From positions 282,418-346,417 of the forward strand of contig JBBHKE010000099.1 in NCBI GenBank assembly GCA_037447655.1: 64,000 bases of DNA, given 5' to 3'. The notes under the pieces were generated by a model. That model did not search any database. It saw nothing but the letters and a program-made list of their open reading frames with translations, and was not told where the DNA came from. A program made the position numbers and the translations under genes. Shown one piece after another: positions 13,152 to 24,541 of the stretch. Numbering within the stretch: the stretch's first letter is position 1; each line of letters starts with the position of its first letter. Source of the stretch: Zygnema cylindricum (Eukaryota > Streptophyta > Zygnematophyceae > Zygnematales > Zygnemataceae).

Positions 13152-13405
13152 TTGTCATTTACTAATGAACCTTCTCCTTCCTTGCCTGAAACCACTTCAG
13201 CTATCGCGGCTGAAGCTCTCAACATAGTTGATAGAACTATAAATGAGGCACATCGCGTGAAACAACGCTTGTGCATTCTATCAACTATGATTTCTGACAC
13301 ACCAAAAATCTCCTCTACCTCCAATAGTTCAGCCGCAGCTGCTGCTTTACAAGCACTTCAGCTTCAGAGAAATCTTGCTGCTATTCAACCTATTTCCATA
13401 GAGGA
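13152..13405 (+). pseudogene. Gag-protease linker of gypsy-like relic
   Basis: An 85-codon frame rich in Ala and Ser (SSAAAAALQALQLQRNLAAI) ends at 13409 where the protease frame begins. It has no known domain. It is probably the spacer between gag and protease, because the next frame starts with no gap. Confidence 0.4.
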
Positions 13406-13745
13406 GTGAATTCCCACAATCCTCACATCAGTTTTTTGGATAACGCGAAGGGTTCATTGTTGATCAATAGAATAGCCCATTTCTTGCCCCTCATGGATAC
13501 GGGTGCAAAGCCGGTGATATTGGGCTCTAGCTTTGCACTCAAGCTTGGTCTAACTCCGAACAAGCTTTTGTCCATTTTGACTCGCTTGTTAACATCAACG
13601 GGTACAGCCGAGCTAGTTCTAGGAATCACTAAAGAACCGCTCGTTTGGAACAGGAATCACTAAAGAACCGCTCGTTTTCATGTTCCAGAACGGAACAGCC
13701 ACAGACTTTGCAAAGATCTTGGTTCACGCTCTGGTCACTAAATGT
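13406..13745 (+). pseudogene. Retropepsin-like protease of gypsy-like relic
   Basis: LPLMDTGAKPVILGSSFALKLGL contains the aspartic-protease D-T-G-A motif at about 13495-13510 followed by the usual hydrophobic strand (VILG). The family processes Gag-Pol. A short tandem duplication of GGAATCACTAAAGAACCGCT at 13621-13670 shifts the frame. The C-terminal part then continues in another frame (FQNGTATDFAKILVHALV). It sits between gag and the methyltransferase, where a retroelement protease is expected. Confidence 0.65.
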
Positions 13746-14227
13746 AGTGACTATGAAGGCCTTGTCCCTAATTGTAGTGAATATGAAGGCCTTGTGGGGA
13801 CAGGACGTTATATGTCGTGTAGGGGGTGGAGTTAACGTGCATGATCAGATATTTTCTTAAAGGCCCACCAACTTTTCAGAACGCAAAATTTGCATTCCGC
13901 TAATTTTCTCTAGGAAATCCATGAAATTAATGGCGCATTCGGCCGCCTTCATACCTGTATTTTCAAGCAATTCTGTGGGGGCAAAAATGCAATTATGTGG
14001 GGGCTGAAATATTTCATTCACTTTCGTGCGAAGAAATTATGTCGATAGTTCTTACTTGCTATAATTTTTCGGTGACCAAGATTTCTTATAGATACCAAGC
14101 TATCGACCATCATAACCAAACCTTGTCAATTCCACTTTCTCGTCTCCTCCAATCCTAATCCTACAAACTCTTATTGGTTTCTTCCTATTAATTGGAATCG
14201 GTCCAATTGAAACCTCATCTAAATTGA

Positions 14228-15150
14228 TTAGGTGATTTTTGACCTCTTTCTTTGTTTTCATGTTTCGAATGGACTATTAATCCGATTTTATTTTTCGGTC
14301 GAGATTGATACTTTAGCACGAAAAGCACAATTACAACATTGTTATCTGTTACATTCCCAATACCCACATTTGTTACCAAAATCCCCATATGAGTATATGT
14401 ATATTGCCCTCCCACAAGACATGCGGATTGTGGGCAACCATCAATTGCTTGAGATTGGCCCGGTTGATCTAGTTTTTTGCGGATGGGAGTGCGAAGGTAT
14501 GTTTTGGGTTGGGAAAGGCCTCGTATTGGCCGATCCCCCCACCAATTTTTTTTTTGAATTGGTTCGCATCATGCATTTTCTACAAACTTTAGATCATCCT
14601 ATGGGATATATTTTGGAAAATGTTGCGGCCTATAATGATCCAAGACCTAGGGTACTGGCTCATTACCAATGGATCGATTGATTTATTGGTCTGCCCCTTA
14701 TTATTGACGCCGCTCGCTATGGCTCACTAGCACACCAGGTTGGCTCCAAATAGATAAACCTGATCGATATTGATCGACTCCGCGAGGGTAACTTATCAGT
14801 TCTTCCCCCTACTACAGAAATTCAGGCTGCCTTTCTTCTTTTCTATAAGGTGCAGCCTTGGATTAAAAATGACTGCCCCCCCAATTTTAATATCAATCTC
14901 CCGGGTCAACCCATCAAGGTTCTTCGTACCTTAGTTTCTTACCCACATTCAGACGCATTCTCTAATGACGGTCATGGCATGCTCCGAAACATTCATCAGC
15001 TGAGCTCAATGAGCCTTCCTATACGGAGCAAGAACACCTCATGCATTTCATCCTTGGCACTACAACCGCTCCTGTTCTTACAAAATGTCAAAGATGCACT
15101 TTATTTGGTCGTGTCATGGACCTTCAATCTTTGTCTTTTATTTTAGGTCT
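14228..15150 (+). pseudogene. DNMT3/DRM-like cytosine-C5 methyltransferase in a retroelement
   Basis: Frame 14232-14681 carries the catalytic-domain motifs in order. Motif I is degraded (VIFDLF). Then come YFSVEIDTLARKAQLQH and IGPVDLVFCGWECEGMF, matching motif IV, where the family has a Pro-Cys or Glu-Cys around the catalytic Cys; that Cys is retained. GKGLVLADPPTNFFFELVRI and MGYILENVAA (motif VI, ENV) follow. After a TGA at 14679 the frame continues with IGLPLIIDAARYGSLAH, like the late-motif IDA..GS.AHR block. The family methylates cytosine in DNA. It lies downstream of gag and protease on the same strand and ends just before a polypurine tract, so I place it inside the retroelement. No RT, RNase H or integrase is visible. 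Confidence 0.7.
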
Positions 15151-15195
15151 CGGGTTTGTTGCTAATCGCCACTCTTAGGCACATCCGTCTCAACC

Positions 15196-15206
15196 TGCAG
15201 GGGGGG
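15196..15206 (+). promoter_or_regulatory. Polypurine tract of gypsy-like relic
   Basis: GCAGGGGGGG immediately precedes the TG start of the copia 2 LTR. It fits the plus-strand primer at the 3' end of the gypsy-like relic; the expected gypsy 3' LTR is missing at this junction. Confidence 0.4.
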
Positions 15207-16232
15207 TGTAACTCTGTGTCCTCCATTCGACTACAAGTTTTAGGAAACCTCTAGATAGTTATTAATTAACCCATTTCTAATGGCAACCATTGTTACCCAA
15301 ACAGACAATCTGAGTGCTTCCTTTTGTAGCTTGGACTCCCTTGAGTCCGTAGGAAAAAGAATCTCTAAAAACGCCCAACCAGGCGATAACTTACGGGGTG
15401 GCAAAGATGCTTGTTTTATTCAAACCCTCAAGGGGAGAGGTGACCAAAAAAAACACTAAGTCATTAATTCTCTCTAATAACTCCTATCTATTGAAGTACG
15501 GACTAATTATATTGTTGTACCGTACCAAAAAGTACTACTGCCGGTGTACCTTATGTACGACAAATGTACGACACGGCTATTACGTGGACGCGTGCCCTCT
15601 TTTTACTCGTCCATAGGTTCCTGGGAATTCCCGCGACCAAATGTTATCTCTCCACGTGGCGCTAGGTCATGCCATGTCACAAAACGCCAAAGTGACTACT
15701 CCGGGATTATGGCGATGATGTGAGCTGTTGCATATGAACCGAAATGCAATCTCAGCCGTCATAAATACTCGCGCAATATTCGTTTCACTGTCGAAACAAA
15801 ATGTGTGGTATCCGTTTTGAAATAGTATCGTACTTCATACTTTACAAAACTGTAACTATGCATGCCGTATACAATTTCACTTAAATGAATTCGTTCACTC
15901 TTAAATAAATATATATCTATCATACCCTACGGCATTTAGCATTGGTCCTAGTCTAATAGGATAAAGCTGACAACTACCGGCCAACCTGACGGACGGTAGG
16001 TACCGCGATCAAGTCCTGGGTCCGACAGGTCTCTTTTTAGTAACCTACTAAAAATAACTGCCTGTTGAACTAAGGCAGCCATGGTTCAACCACCCTCTCT
16101 ATCCTTTTGTGACTACAACCAGTATGGGGCCTAGAGAGATGAGGTGGAGGCAGGCTGTCCGTTCTTTTCTTTTCTTTTTATACTAACATATTTATAACTA
16201 GAAAATACTCTAGAAATCTATAAATTTCAACA
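15207..16232 (-). repeat. LTR of copia relic 2
   Basis: A 1026-bp block from TGTAACTCTGTG to TTTCAACA, with TG...CA ends, followed by the complement of a polypurine tract. It shares ordered blocks with the LTR at 62330-63326. It is the 3' LTR of the minus-strand element covering 16233-19590. It carries an antisense tRNA-like block at 15953-16026. Confidence 0.85.
15953..16026 (+). other. tRNA-like block in LTR (copia 2)
   Basis: Contains GTCTAATAGGATAAAGC (box-A-like) and GCGATCAAGTCCT (box-B-like), then TTTTT a few bases later. It is antisense to the element and in the same relative LTR position as the other copies. The cloverleaf is degenerate. Confidence 0.5.
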
Positions 16233-19200
16233 CTCCCCTTATTTTATAGTCTAATTTTAACTTCAGTTTTAGTCCACATTCGTCTGTGCAATATTTTAAT
16301 TTAGGAGAAGGCACTGGTTTTGTCATCATATCAGCCACCATTTCCTTTTCAGATTTATATACAAGATTCACAATCTTATTCTTAATTTTTTCCCTCACAA
16401 AAATCAATCTTATGTCTATATGCTTAGCTTTGAAATGATGTTTTGGATTACTTGCAATTGCAATGGCAGCTTGAATATCACAAAACACTTCATGCACTCC
16501 CTCCTTCATATACCCTAGTTCTTGCAATAAAGACTTGACCCACATCAATTCTTTCACAGCAGAACAAGAGGCCATGTACTCAGCCTCCATAGTAGACTGA
16601 GCCACCACGTTTTGTTGCTTACTGCTCCAACAGCAATCACCTCCCCCCACATACAACACGTACCCAGAAGTGCATCTTCTCATAGGTGCCTCCCTATAAC
16701 AGGCATCACTCCAAGTAGTGATGTCAGTGTGCTCCCCTCCCAAATGCAACCATAACTCTCTAGTTCCCACCAGATATCTCATGACTCTCTTGGCTGCCTA
16801 CTAATCTCTCTTCCTAAAATCATTAAGACTCCTACTGAGTACTACAACTGCTGCCGAAATGTCCGGCCTGGTACAGTCCATAAAATAGATCAAACTTCCT
16901 ACAACTTGCCTATAAGGGATACACTTCATAATCTCTCTCTCCCCTGGACTCATCTGATCGTTTAAGAACCTCACTCCTCCTTGTACACTCCCATCACTTA
17001 TTTTTTTAAATTCCATGGGATTGGTACAACTGTTGGCTTTTACCATTTGGAATTTCTCAAGCATATTACCTATTGCTTCTTTCTGAGTAATCTGATAGTG
17101 TTTTTCCCCCTATCTCTTTCTATTTCGATCCCCAAAATGTATCTTGCCTCACCTAAATCCTTCATATCAAATGTGCTTCTAAGATCTTTCTTTAGCCTAT
17201 TTATCTTTTCCAAAGATTTACTCAACACAAGCAGACCACCCACATACATTGCAATAAAAATGACACCATTATCATCTTTAAACATATAGATAGAATGGTC
17301 AGAGCTGATCCGGATATATCCCAAGCCAGTGAGAAACTCATCTAGTTTCTTATTCCACTGTCGGGGAGCCTGTTTAAGTCCATACAAGGACTTTATGAGC
17401 ATGCAGACTTTGCTCTCTTCCCCATTCTCCACAAATCACTCTGGTTGCCGCATGAAGATTTCTTGTCTAACTCACCATTGAGAAATGCGGTCTTAATATC
17501 CATCTAATGAATTTCCATGTCTTCCGCTGTTGGTAGACTGAGGAGAATCCTTACTGATTGGAACTAAACAATTGGAGCAAAAGTCTCCTCCAAGTCAATC
17601 CCCTCTTTTTGGGTGAACCCCTTTGCTACCAAACGAGCCTTATATCTCTCAACAGTATTATCTGTGTTCAGTTTTAGTTTAAAAACCCATGTACAGCCAA
17701 TAGAGTTTCTGTCAGGAGGATAGTCCGCTAGTTCCCAAGTATTTGCTTCCATGATAGAGGCCATCTCATCATTTATGGCTTTAATCCATCTGTCTTTCTC
17801 CGGACTGTTTACTGCCTCTGAGTATAACTGAGGCTCATCTGGGTGAGATAGCTTAGTCACCTTGTGAGCCGCCTGTTTTTCTTGGATCCTTTTGCTGCTC
17901 CTTCTCCCCCCCTCAAACTCTGAAGTTGGGATGGAGGGAAGTATTCGATTTCTCCTTACTGTCTCATCGGCTCCCCTATCCATGGAAGTCGGTTATGGTC
18001 CCTCTTTTTTTGTTTCCTCGAATTCCATAGGAATATGTGATGTTTCTGGTGGATTTCATGTGTCTTAAATCTCCTCTGAAGCTGCAATCCCTGTTTCACT
18101 CATGTCCCTTTCAAAAGGATGGGGTCCTCCTCATTTTCAGACTCAAATCTGATTCTTATCTTTATGGTATATTTAAAAGGGTCAAATGATTTCCCTTCAT
18201 CCATGACAACTAGGTGTTTAACCAGAATGATATCTCTCTTTGCTAAGTCATAGACTCTATATCCTTTGAAATCCTCATCATATCCTACAAAGTATCTGGG
18301 TTTCCCCTTAGCATCTAGTTTCTAGTTTTTCTTATCCGTGTCAAGACTGTAACCTTGGTTACCGAATACTTTAAGGTGAGAGATATCTGGTTTCTTTCCC
18401 ACCCATCTCTCATAATGTGTCATTCTTTTTACAGTTGAGGTAAGGACTCTATTCTTTATGTAGTTGGCACAGTTCATGGTCTCTGCCCAAAATCTCTTTC
18501 CTATTTTCTTGTCGGCCAACATACTACATGCACTATCTCTTAGTGTTTCGTTTAATCTCTTTGCTACCCCATTTTGTTCAGGGTTATATGGTACGGTTTT
18601 TTGGTGCTGAACTCCCTCATCTCTCAAGTATTTCTCAAACTGGTTAGAGGTATATTCCCCCCCATTATCACTCCTTATCCTCTTAATGGGGGTTCCATGC
18701 AACTTCTCACTCCAAGCTTTATATTCTTTGAAGTAAGTTGATGTTTCAGACTCTGTTTTTAGGAAGTAGACTTTAGAGTATCTAGACCTGTCATCGGTTA
18801 TTGTCAACATAAACCTCTTTCCTCCAACGGAAGGCACTTTTGCAGGTCCCCAGATATCTGTGTGGTCTAGATCTAGTACTTTCTCACCTCTATATGTGGC
18901 GGCTTTGGGAAAGGGATGTCTGTGAGCCTTACCTTGACCACAGCCACGACAATCATTCATCATTTCATTATCCCCAAACTGAATGCCTTCTACTACCCTA
19001 AGCTTATGCATTTCCCTCAACTTATCAAAATACACATGCCCCAATCGTTTATGCCAAATCATAACCTTAGGAACACTAACATAGTAGGCATTATTCTTTT
19101 CATTACTCAAGTTAAGCCTAAATATTTATCGGCAAACCTTATCTGCCGTGATGTAAACTTCATCCCCATATTTAGCTGTAAAGACTCCCTTTCTAGTGAA

Positions 19201-19590
19201 GGTATCAAACTCTTTATCATCTAACACAGACGTATAGACAAGATTTTTACTCAACTGAAGAATGTAGAGTACATCTGAGAATGTGAGTATAGAAGTCTTA
19301 CCCTCTACTAAGACTTTTAGATCTACTGATCCCACTAAATCTGTAATAACCACTCTCCCATCCCAATACTTTATTTCTACAGTAGGGATTTTCCTTAGCT
19401 TAGTGAAGAGGTCCTTGTCACAACACACATGCAGGGATGCACTTGAGTCGATGATCCATCCTTCCTGTGGAGCTTCCCGAATTGCTCCAAGGGCACACTT
19501 CTATCTTCGAGGGATCTCCTTCTCCTCCAAACTCTCGTCAAGCCTGTAAAAGTTGTGAGGAGAATCTGGGATGAGGTTGTCATGGTGATT
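16233..19590 (-). pseudogene. Copia pol relic 2 (protease to RNase H)
   Basis: Minus-strand order: protease at about 19400-19470 reading GWIIDSSASLHVC (DSGAS has become DSSAS), then 19126-19428. Integrase is at 18322-19110, with the HHCC-type start HKRLGHVYFDKLREM, CRGCGQGKAHR and DDE-region residues DHTDIWGP and RSDNGGEYTSNQ. RT follows at 17564-17983 (GCTWVFKLKLN, ARLVAKGFTQKEGID) and 17070-17432 (SLYGLKQAPRQWNKKLDEFL). RNase H is at 16801-17064 and 16210-16782 (STMEAEYMASCSAVKELMW). The RT catalytic YVDD box reads YVGG, so the enzyme would be inactive even if the frames were joined. The element is truncated before the gag zinc knuckle and abuts pyrimidine-rich DNA at 19590. Confidence 0.9.
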
Positions 19591-19629
19591 TTTTTTTTTT
19601 TTCCTCAGGCGAAATCATGAAATTGTACA

Positions 19630-20050
19630 TGTTATTTTTGGGAGACCTTTCTCTCCTTTTCTCCCTTCCCCCTCTCCCCTCTTTGCTCCCTCTTTTTCTC
19701 TCTACCCTCTCATATTCATTTTCCTTGACCCTCTATCCTTTTTCCCTTCCTCTTTCTTGTTTACTTTAACCTAATATGTATTTTTTTTTGTTCTTTTCCC
19801 TTCCTCCTTTCTCTCTTTCTTCTCCCTGCAGACCAGCATGACTCCTTCCAAATGATGCTTCTCTTCTCCCCTTTTTTCTCCCTCCCTCCCTCCCTCCCTC
19901 TCTCTTTCTTCCCCCCTCACCCTCTCCCTCTCCCTCTTTTTTTTGCCCGCTCTCTCTCTCTTGTACCCTCTATTTCTTGCCCGCTCTCTCTCTCTCCCTC
20001 GTTGCCCTCTCTTTCACTCCCTATCTCTCCCTCCCCCCTCCCCTCCTTTT
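19630..20050 (+). repeat. Polypyrimidine (CT)-rich tract
   Basis: Dense CTCTCCCTCC runs on the plus strand, directly upstream of the plus-strand haloperoxidase pseudogene. The main gene has the same kind of tract in its introns on its own coding strand, so this is probably the copied intron. Long frames here encode only Leu/Pro/Ser and are not genes. Confidence 0.75.
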
Positions 20051-20058
20051 CTGTTCAG

Positions 20059-20649
20059 ACACTTCCACTCACGCCGGCCACTGGTTCCAGATCGCGAGGG
20101 ATGTTCTCTCTCCCTCCACCCCCCTCTTGGCCGCCGCCAAAGCCTACGCCCCGGTGGTAATCCTCTCTCTTTCCTTCTCCTGCCCTCCAGACAAGGTGAC
20201 TCCGTGCACTTCCCGGACCCCACTTTCTCTCTCCTTCTCTCCACCCCCCCCATCCCGAGTACCCTTCGGAACATTCCATCACTGTTGCCTCTTCCGCTCT
20301 AATCCTCTCCAAGGTTTTAAAACTCGAAGATATTTTTTTAAATTTGGAAAACTCCCTCTTTTATTTTAAATCCCATTTTAGGTTTTTGGGAATCCTGAAT
20401 AATTCGTAAAAGGCTAGAAACCCAAAAGAATCAAGAACTTGGAAAAGTGCTATGAAAAAAAAAAACCCAAAAGCCTAACACAAATCAAGAACAAATCCTT
20501 TTTTTAAATTTGTTTTTATCCACATTCGTAATTGGTGTGGGTAAATCGAAGAGTCTGTTTGATTTTTTGTTTGTTTTTTTTTTCTAGCGTTTTTCGGTGG
20601 TATCCATTTTAGAAAATCGACCGACGAGGGCTTCGACCTTGGAGTAATG
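20059..20649 (+). pseudogene. Vanadium haloperoxidase-like 3' copy, broken
   Basis: Three exon-like pieces match the minus-strand gene in order. 20059-20158 reads TSTHAGHWFQIARDVLSPST and AAAKAYAPV after TTCAG. 20195-20320 reads QGDSVHFPDPTFSLLLSTPP then, after a frame change, HPEYPSEHSITVASSALILSK. 20588-20649 reads AFFGGIHFRKSTDEGFDLG. Three defects are visible. The part with the Lys/Arg motif (KYEYNFWRP in the main gene) is missing. One C is lost from the poly-C run (8 instead of 9), which shifts the frame. The catalytic S-G-H motif reads S-E-H. It is an inverted partial copy of 25551-28243. Its first piece resembles the pseudo-exon at 28318-28379 (TSTHAGHW) more than the main exon (TSSHGGHW). 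Confidence 0.85.
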
Positions 20650-21186
20650 GTAATTTTTGTCCTTTTCTGTCAATTTTTTGTCCTTGATCATTTTTTCTGT
20701 CTTTGAGTTAGTTGTTTGTCCTTCTGTTGACCGTATCTTTATGGGAGGACAGTTTTTTGTTCTAAAATTCTTAATATAACCTTCTTTGTGATGTGACGTG
20801 ACATCATTCATATTTTTTTTGGCAGTGTGGCCGGAGAAAATTTACCTTTCATTTATTTATTTTAATTATCTTCTGTTTTTTTTTTTTTCTGAGGTTCTGT
20901 CTTTTGTATTTAGGGGTTAAAATGATCGACTCTCTCCAAAATTTTCGATAATAATTTGAGTTGTGATGAATTAATTTTTTTAGACAAATTACTTTTAGAT
21001 AAATTGTTTTCATGAATTTTAGAGAGGGTAGGGAAATTTAGAACCTCCCTCTAATTTGTAGTAAATCAGAAAACAGGGGAGTGAGGAGAGGGAGAGGGAG
21101 GTAGTGGAGGATAGAGGTGGAGGGACAAAAAAAAAAGAAAATGGTCTCTAATTTAGGTTTTAGGTTCTTTTTTTGTAGGTGTATGT

Positions 21187-21230
<44 letters not shown>

Positions 21231-21266
21231 TTATATTATATTATATATAATATATATTATATATAA

Positions 21267-21319
<53 letters not shown>

Positions 21320-21612
21320 TATAAATATATAAATTATATATAATATATATATCTATATTATATGTATATACATATATAGATATATTTGTATATACATGTA
21401 TATATTATATATATATAATGTTTTGAATGCATAAAATCTGGTGAATACGGAAATGGGTTTTTACGAAAACTTAGTTGACCCTCAAATTTCTCCCACGCCT
21501 TATTAGTTGTTGTTAGGATCTCCTTATCCTTCTCCTTCTCCTTTTCCTTCTCCTTTTCCTTCCTTCCCCTTTTCCTTCCTTCCCCTTCTCCTTTTACTTT
21601 TACTTTTCCTTC
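20650..21612. other. AT-rich DNA with (AT)n tract; possible last exon
   Basis: No gene is recognised. After a T-run and an acceptor-like CAG at about 20825, one frame reads VAGENLPFIYLF then a stop. It could be a terminal exon of the haloperoxidase copy but is unsupported elsewhere. A long (AT)n and TATATA tract covers about 21190-21420, and a CCTTCTCC-type pyrimidine run covers 21518-21612. Confidence 0.4.
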
Positions 21613-24099
21613 TTGAAGAGTTCGATTTTTGCGCTCGGCAATTCCATTCGACTCCGGTGAGTATGATGCCGTAAATTCTTATTGGATCCCCCATTTTTTG
21701 CAATAAGGATCAAACGCCTTAAATTCCCTGCCATTATCGGGCCGAATCGCCTTTAATTTCCGTTCACATCGTCGTTCAGCCATAACATGCCACTCTTCGA
21801 ATTTTGCGGATGCATCGGATTTAATTTTGAGAAGGTATACCCATGTGAACCTTGAGTCATAGTCCACAATTACCATTATATATTTGTTTCCTCCTAAACT
21901 CTCAGGTTTAACATCGCCACATAAATCCACATGTACCTTTTCAAGTGGGTGAGTTGACCGAAAGTCAGAGTCCTTCGTAGGATGCGGTTTTCGGATCTGA
22001 CGCCCTTGACTACATCCATCTCAACCGTTGACTTTTTCTCCTGACGCCAGATCTAAGCCACGCGTGCAACCGACTTTGATCATACGTTTCAGATTTTGTT
22101 CTAACGTATGGCACATGCGATGATGCCATAGCGTCAGATCTCCCTTCTCCCTTAATTTTGGCGATCTGACTTATGATGCCGTAATCATTACGTTTGAATT
22201 TCGGTCGCCTCCACATAAGACGACTATGAAATGCGACACATACTTCACCCTCACCGATTGTGACTCCATCATATCGTACGATTTTGATTGTCGAGTCTCC
22301 CAAAGCGTACACGCTCGCGCCAAATCTTTAGATTTGGGGTAGGGTCAAAAGATTCGCTGAGCCGCCCGGAATATAAAGCACATTTAACAGCTAGATCTCA
22401 GAGATTCGCTCAGATTCATTTGGATCTAGCGAAATCAAGTCGTACTGTTCTAACTCTACGAATAAAAATAACGTGACCACTGGCGACAGTAATAATTTTA
22501 GGTACCGTCACATCGCGCATTTTGTCGAAAAGTGTGTCGTCTGTACATTCATGATGCAAAGCGCCGGAGTCTATAATCCACTCCTTGTCGTTTTGCGTTT
22601 CGAATGACGTAGTTTCGTTAGTGACGTTTAAAGTGGAAAAGGTGATAGGACCTTCTTCCCATTCATCATTTTCCTCGACGAAGTGTCCATGGCTGCCGAA
22701 TCGGCCGCCACGTCCACCGCGTCCCCCTCTATCAAATCAGCCAGCGCCACGTCCATTAAATTTGCCGGTGCTGCAGCCGCGATCGCCGCGGCCCGTCCAG
22801 TCTGTAACATTAGGGATATATGTACATTTCCACATGATAGTGGCATTGTTTCTCCCTCGGGCATGAGGGAGACATATAGCCCGGCCTTATTTGTGAGCTT
22901 AGTCATTCTGTTGATGTAGGAGGAGGTTGGCGGGAGTTTTCCCTTCCTTTAGTTGCTTCCACCTTCCGATCGCCTCCTCTTACTGAGAATTTAAATCCGC
23001 GGGTTCTTGAAGGATGCGTTGAGATGTAGAAGCTTTTGGGGACCTCCGGCGATTTCTCTCGGTGGTTTTAGGATAATGCATGATAAATTCATAAGTCGGA
23101 TTAGTTTGCGCCCAAAGTATTTCCTTAAAGTAAGATTGATTTTCGGGTACCGCATTGATCATACCGATCACTTTATCCTCCTCGATAATAATCTGGCCGT
23201 TATTTGAGAGTTGCTCCACAGTAATATTGTATCGCTTGATCGCATCATCGATCGATTCGTTAGACTTTATCTTAAATTGGATAAAGTCCGTGTAAGCATA
23301 TTGCCCTTTGTTTTGGAGTCCCTTCGCAAATTGGCCTTCTAGCGCCTTCCAACACTCGTGCCGTATTTTGGGTAAGATAATGATCATGCACCGATGAGGT
23401 ACAAGATTGCATAAGAGCGGTGATTGCAGCAAGATTTTTCTTCTTCCAAAGGCGACGAGCCTTCGGATCGTCGATCGACATCTTTTCTTCTCTATTCACG
23501 ATCTTCCAAAGGTGACGGAGGATAAGTTGTGCCTTGATATATTTCTTCCATATTTGATAGTTAGATCCGTTAAAGAGGACGATCTTCCCCGGCATGGAAG
23601 GGATCGGTAACTCGTCATCGGATTCATATTCAAGATCCGAATCGTTCTCGATCACAAACTTTCCCTTTCGGAGAGCCTCCCTCAAAATATCGTCATCCTC
23701 GACCCCTCCATCCGAAGCCACCTCAAAAGTATTCAAGATCGGATCCTCCTCCTCTACCTTAAACTTCCCCTTTCGATTGGCATTCGTGATCCGTTGATCT
23801 ACAAGAGTGAGAAAGTCGTTAAACAACTCATTGAGACGATCTTCGGTCAACACCACCCCTTCTTGTTTCTCTTTCTCCTCTTTTGGAAGTGGGTTGGAGG
23901 GAGAACCCTTTTCAAAAGTCTCTCCTCCAAAGCCGAAATCTTTCACACTTTGATCTGGAGATGAATCGGCCCGATCCGGTAGATCCGGTAGATCCGGATT
24001 AGAAGCCGCAATAGGAGAAGGTGTGGATGAGGACTTTTTCTTCTTTCCCCCTATGGCGGCAAGACTTGCCACCTTGAGATCTCTAAAAGGAGCAAACTT
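21613..24099 (-). pseudogene. Copia relic 3: gag, protease region, partial integrase
   Basis: The gag start is MASLAAIGGKKKKSSS at 24072 on the minus strand, open to 23272, then continuing in other frames (22980-23432). IVLFNGSNYQIWKKYIKAQL is the typical copia gag N-terminal segment. A Gly/Arg-rich and zinc-knuckle region is degraded near 22700-22900. Integrase begins at about 21930 (MDLCGDVKPESLGGNKYIMV, with RPDNGREF) and runs to GIAERKNRTLQEG at about 21613, where pyrimidine-rich DNA starts. RT, RNase H and the 3' LTR are lost. It belongs to a different copia lineage from relics 1 and 2 and resembles relic 4. Confidence 0.85.
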
Positions 24100-24113
24100 G
24101 CTCCGATACCACT
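24100..24113 (-). promoter_or_regulatory. Primer binding site, copia 3
   Basis: On the minus strand TGGTATCGGAGCA follows the LTR end. It differs at one base from TGGTATCAGAGC, the usual plant copia primer site complementary to the 3' end of initiator tRNA-Met. Confidence 0.8.
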
Positions 24114-24541
24114 TGTAAGGATCGATTTACACAAGTATAGAAGGAAGACAGAATATAATGCGGAAGCAAGAGATAGCAAGAAGAAGACACTCCAACAAAA
24201 GACATATATTTCACCGGAAGTTTTCCCATTACAAAGATGCCTTTTCCCCCAAACGACTAAGTCCTAAAATACTCCAAGCTCCTGCCAAAGGTACTACTCT
24301 ATCGCACATCGTACAATAGTACGCGCGCGAACCAATCAACACAAAGTACCAACAAAACGAAATACTGTACGCGGTACTATACGAAAGTATGAGACCGCCG
24401 TACATAAGTATAAGGTACCAAACGAAAACATACGACTACCGTATGAATCTGAAGTACTACGCACGAAACAACACACGCAACTACTTTAATTATATTACGA
24501 CGCTCAACAGAACTGAGGCGCCGTTTTCAAAGAACCTAACA
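24114..24541 (-). repeat. 5' LTR of copia relic 3
   Basis: A 428-bp block from TGTAAGGATCG to CCTAACA on the plus strand (TG...CA), directly beside the primer site. The outer boundary is inferred from the CA end only, since no second LTR remains. Confidence 0.65.
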
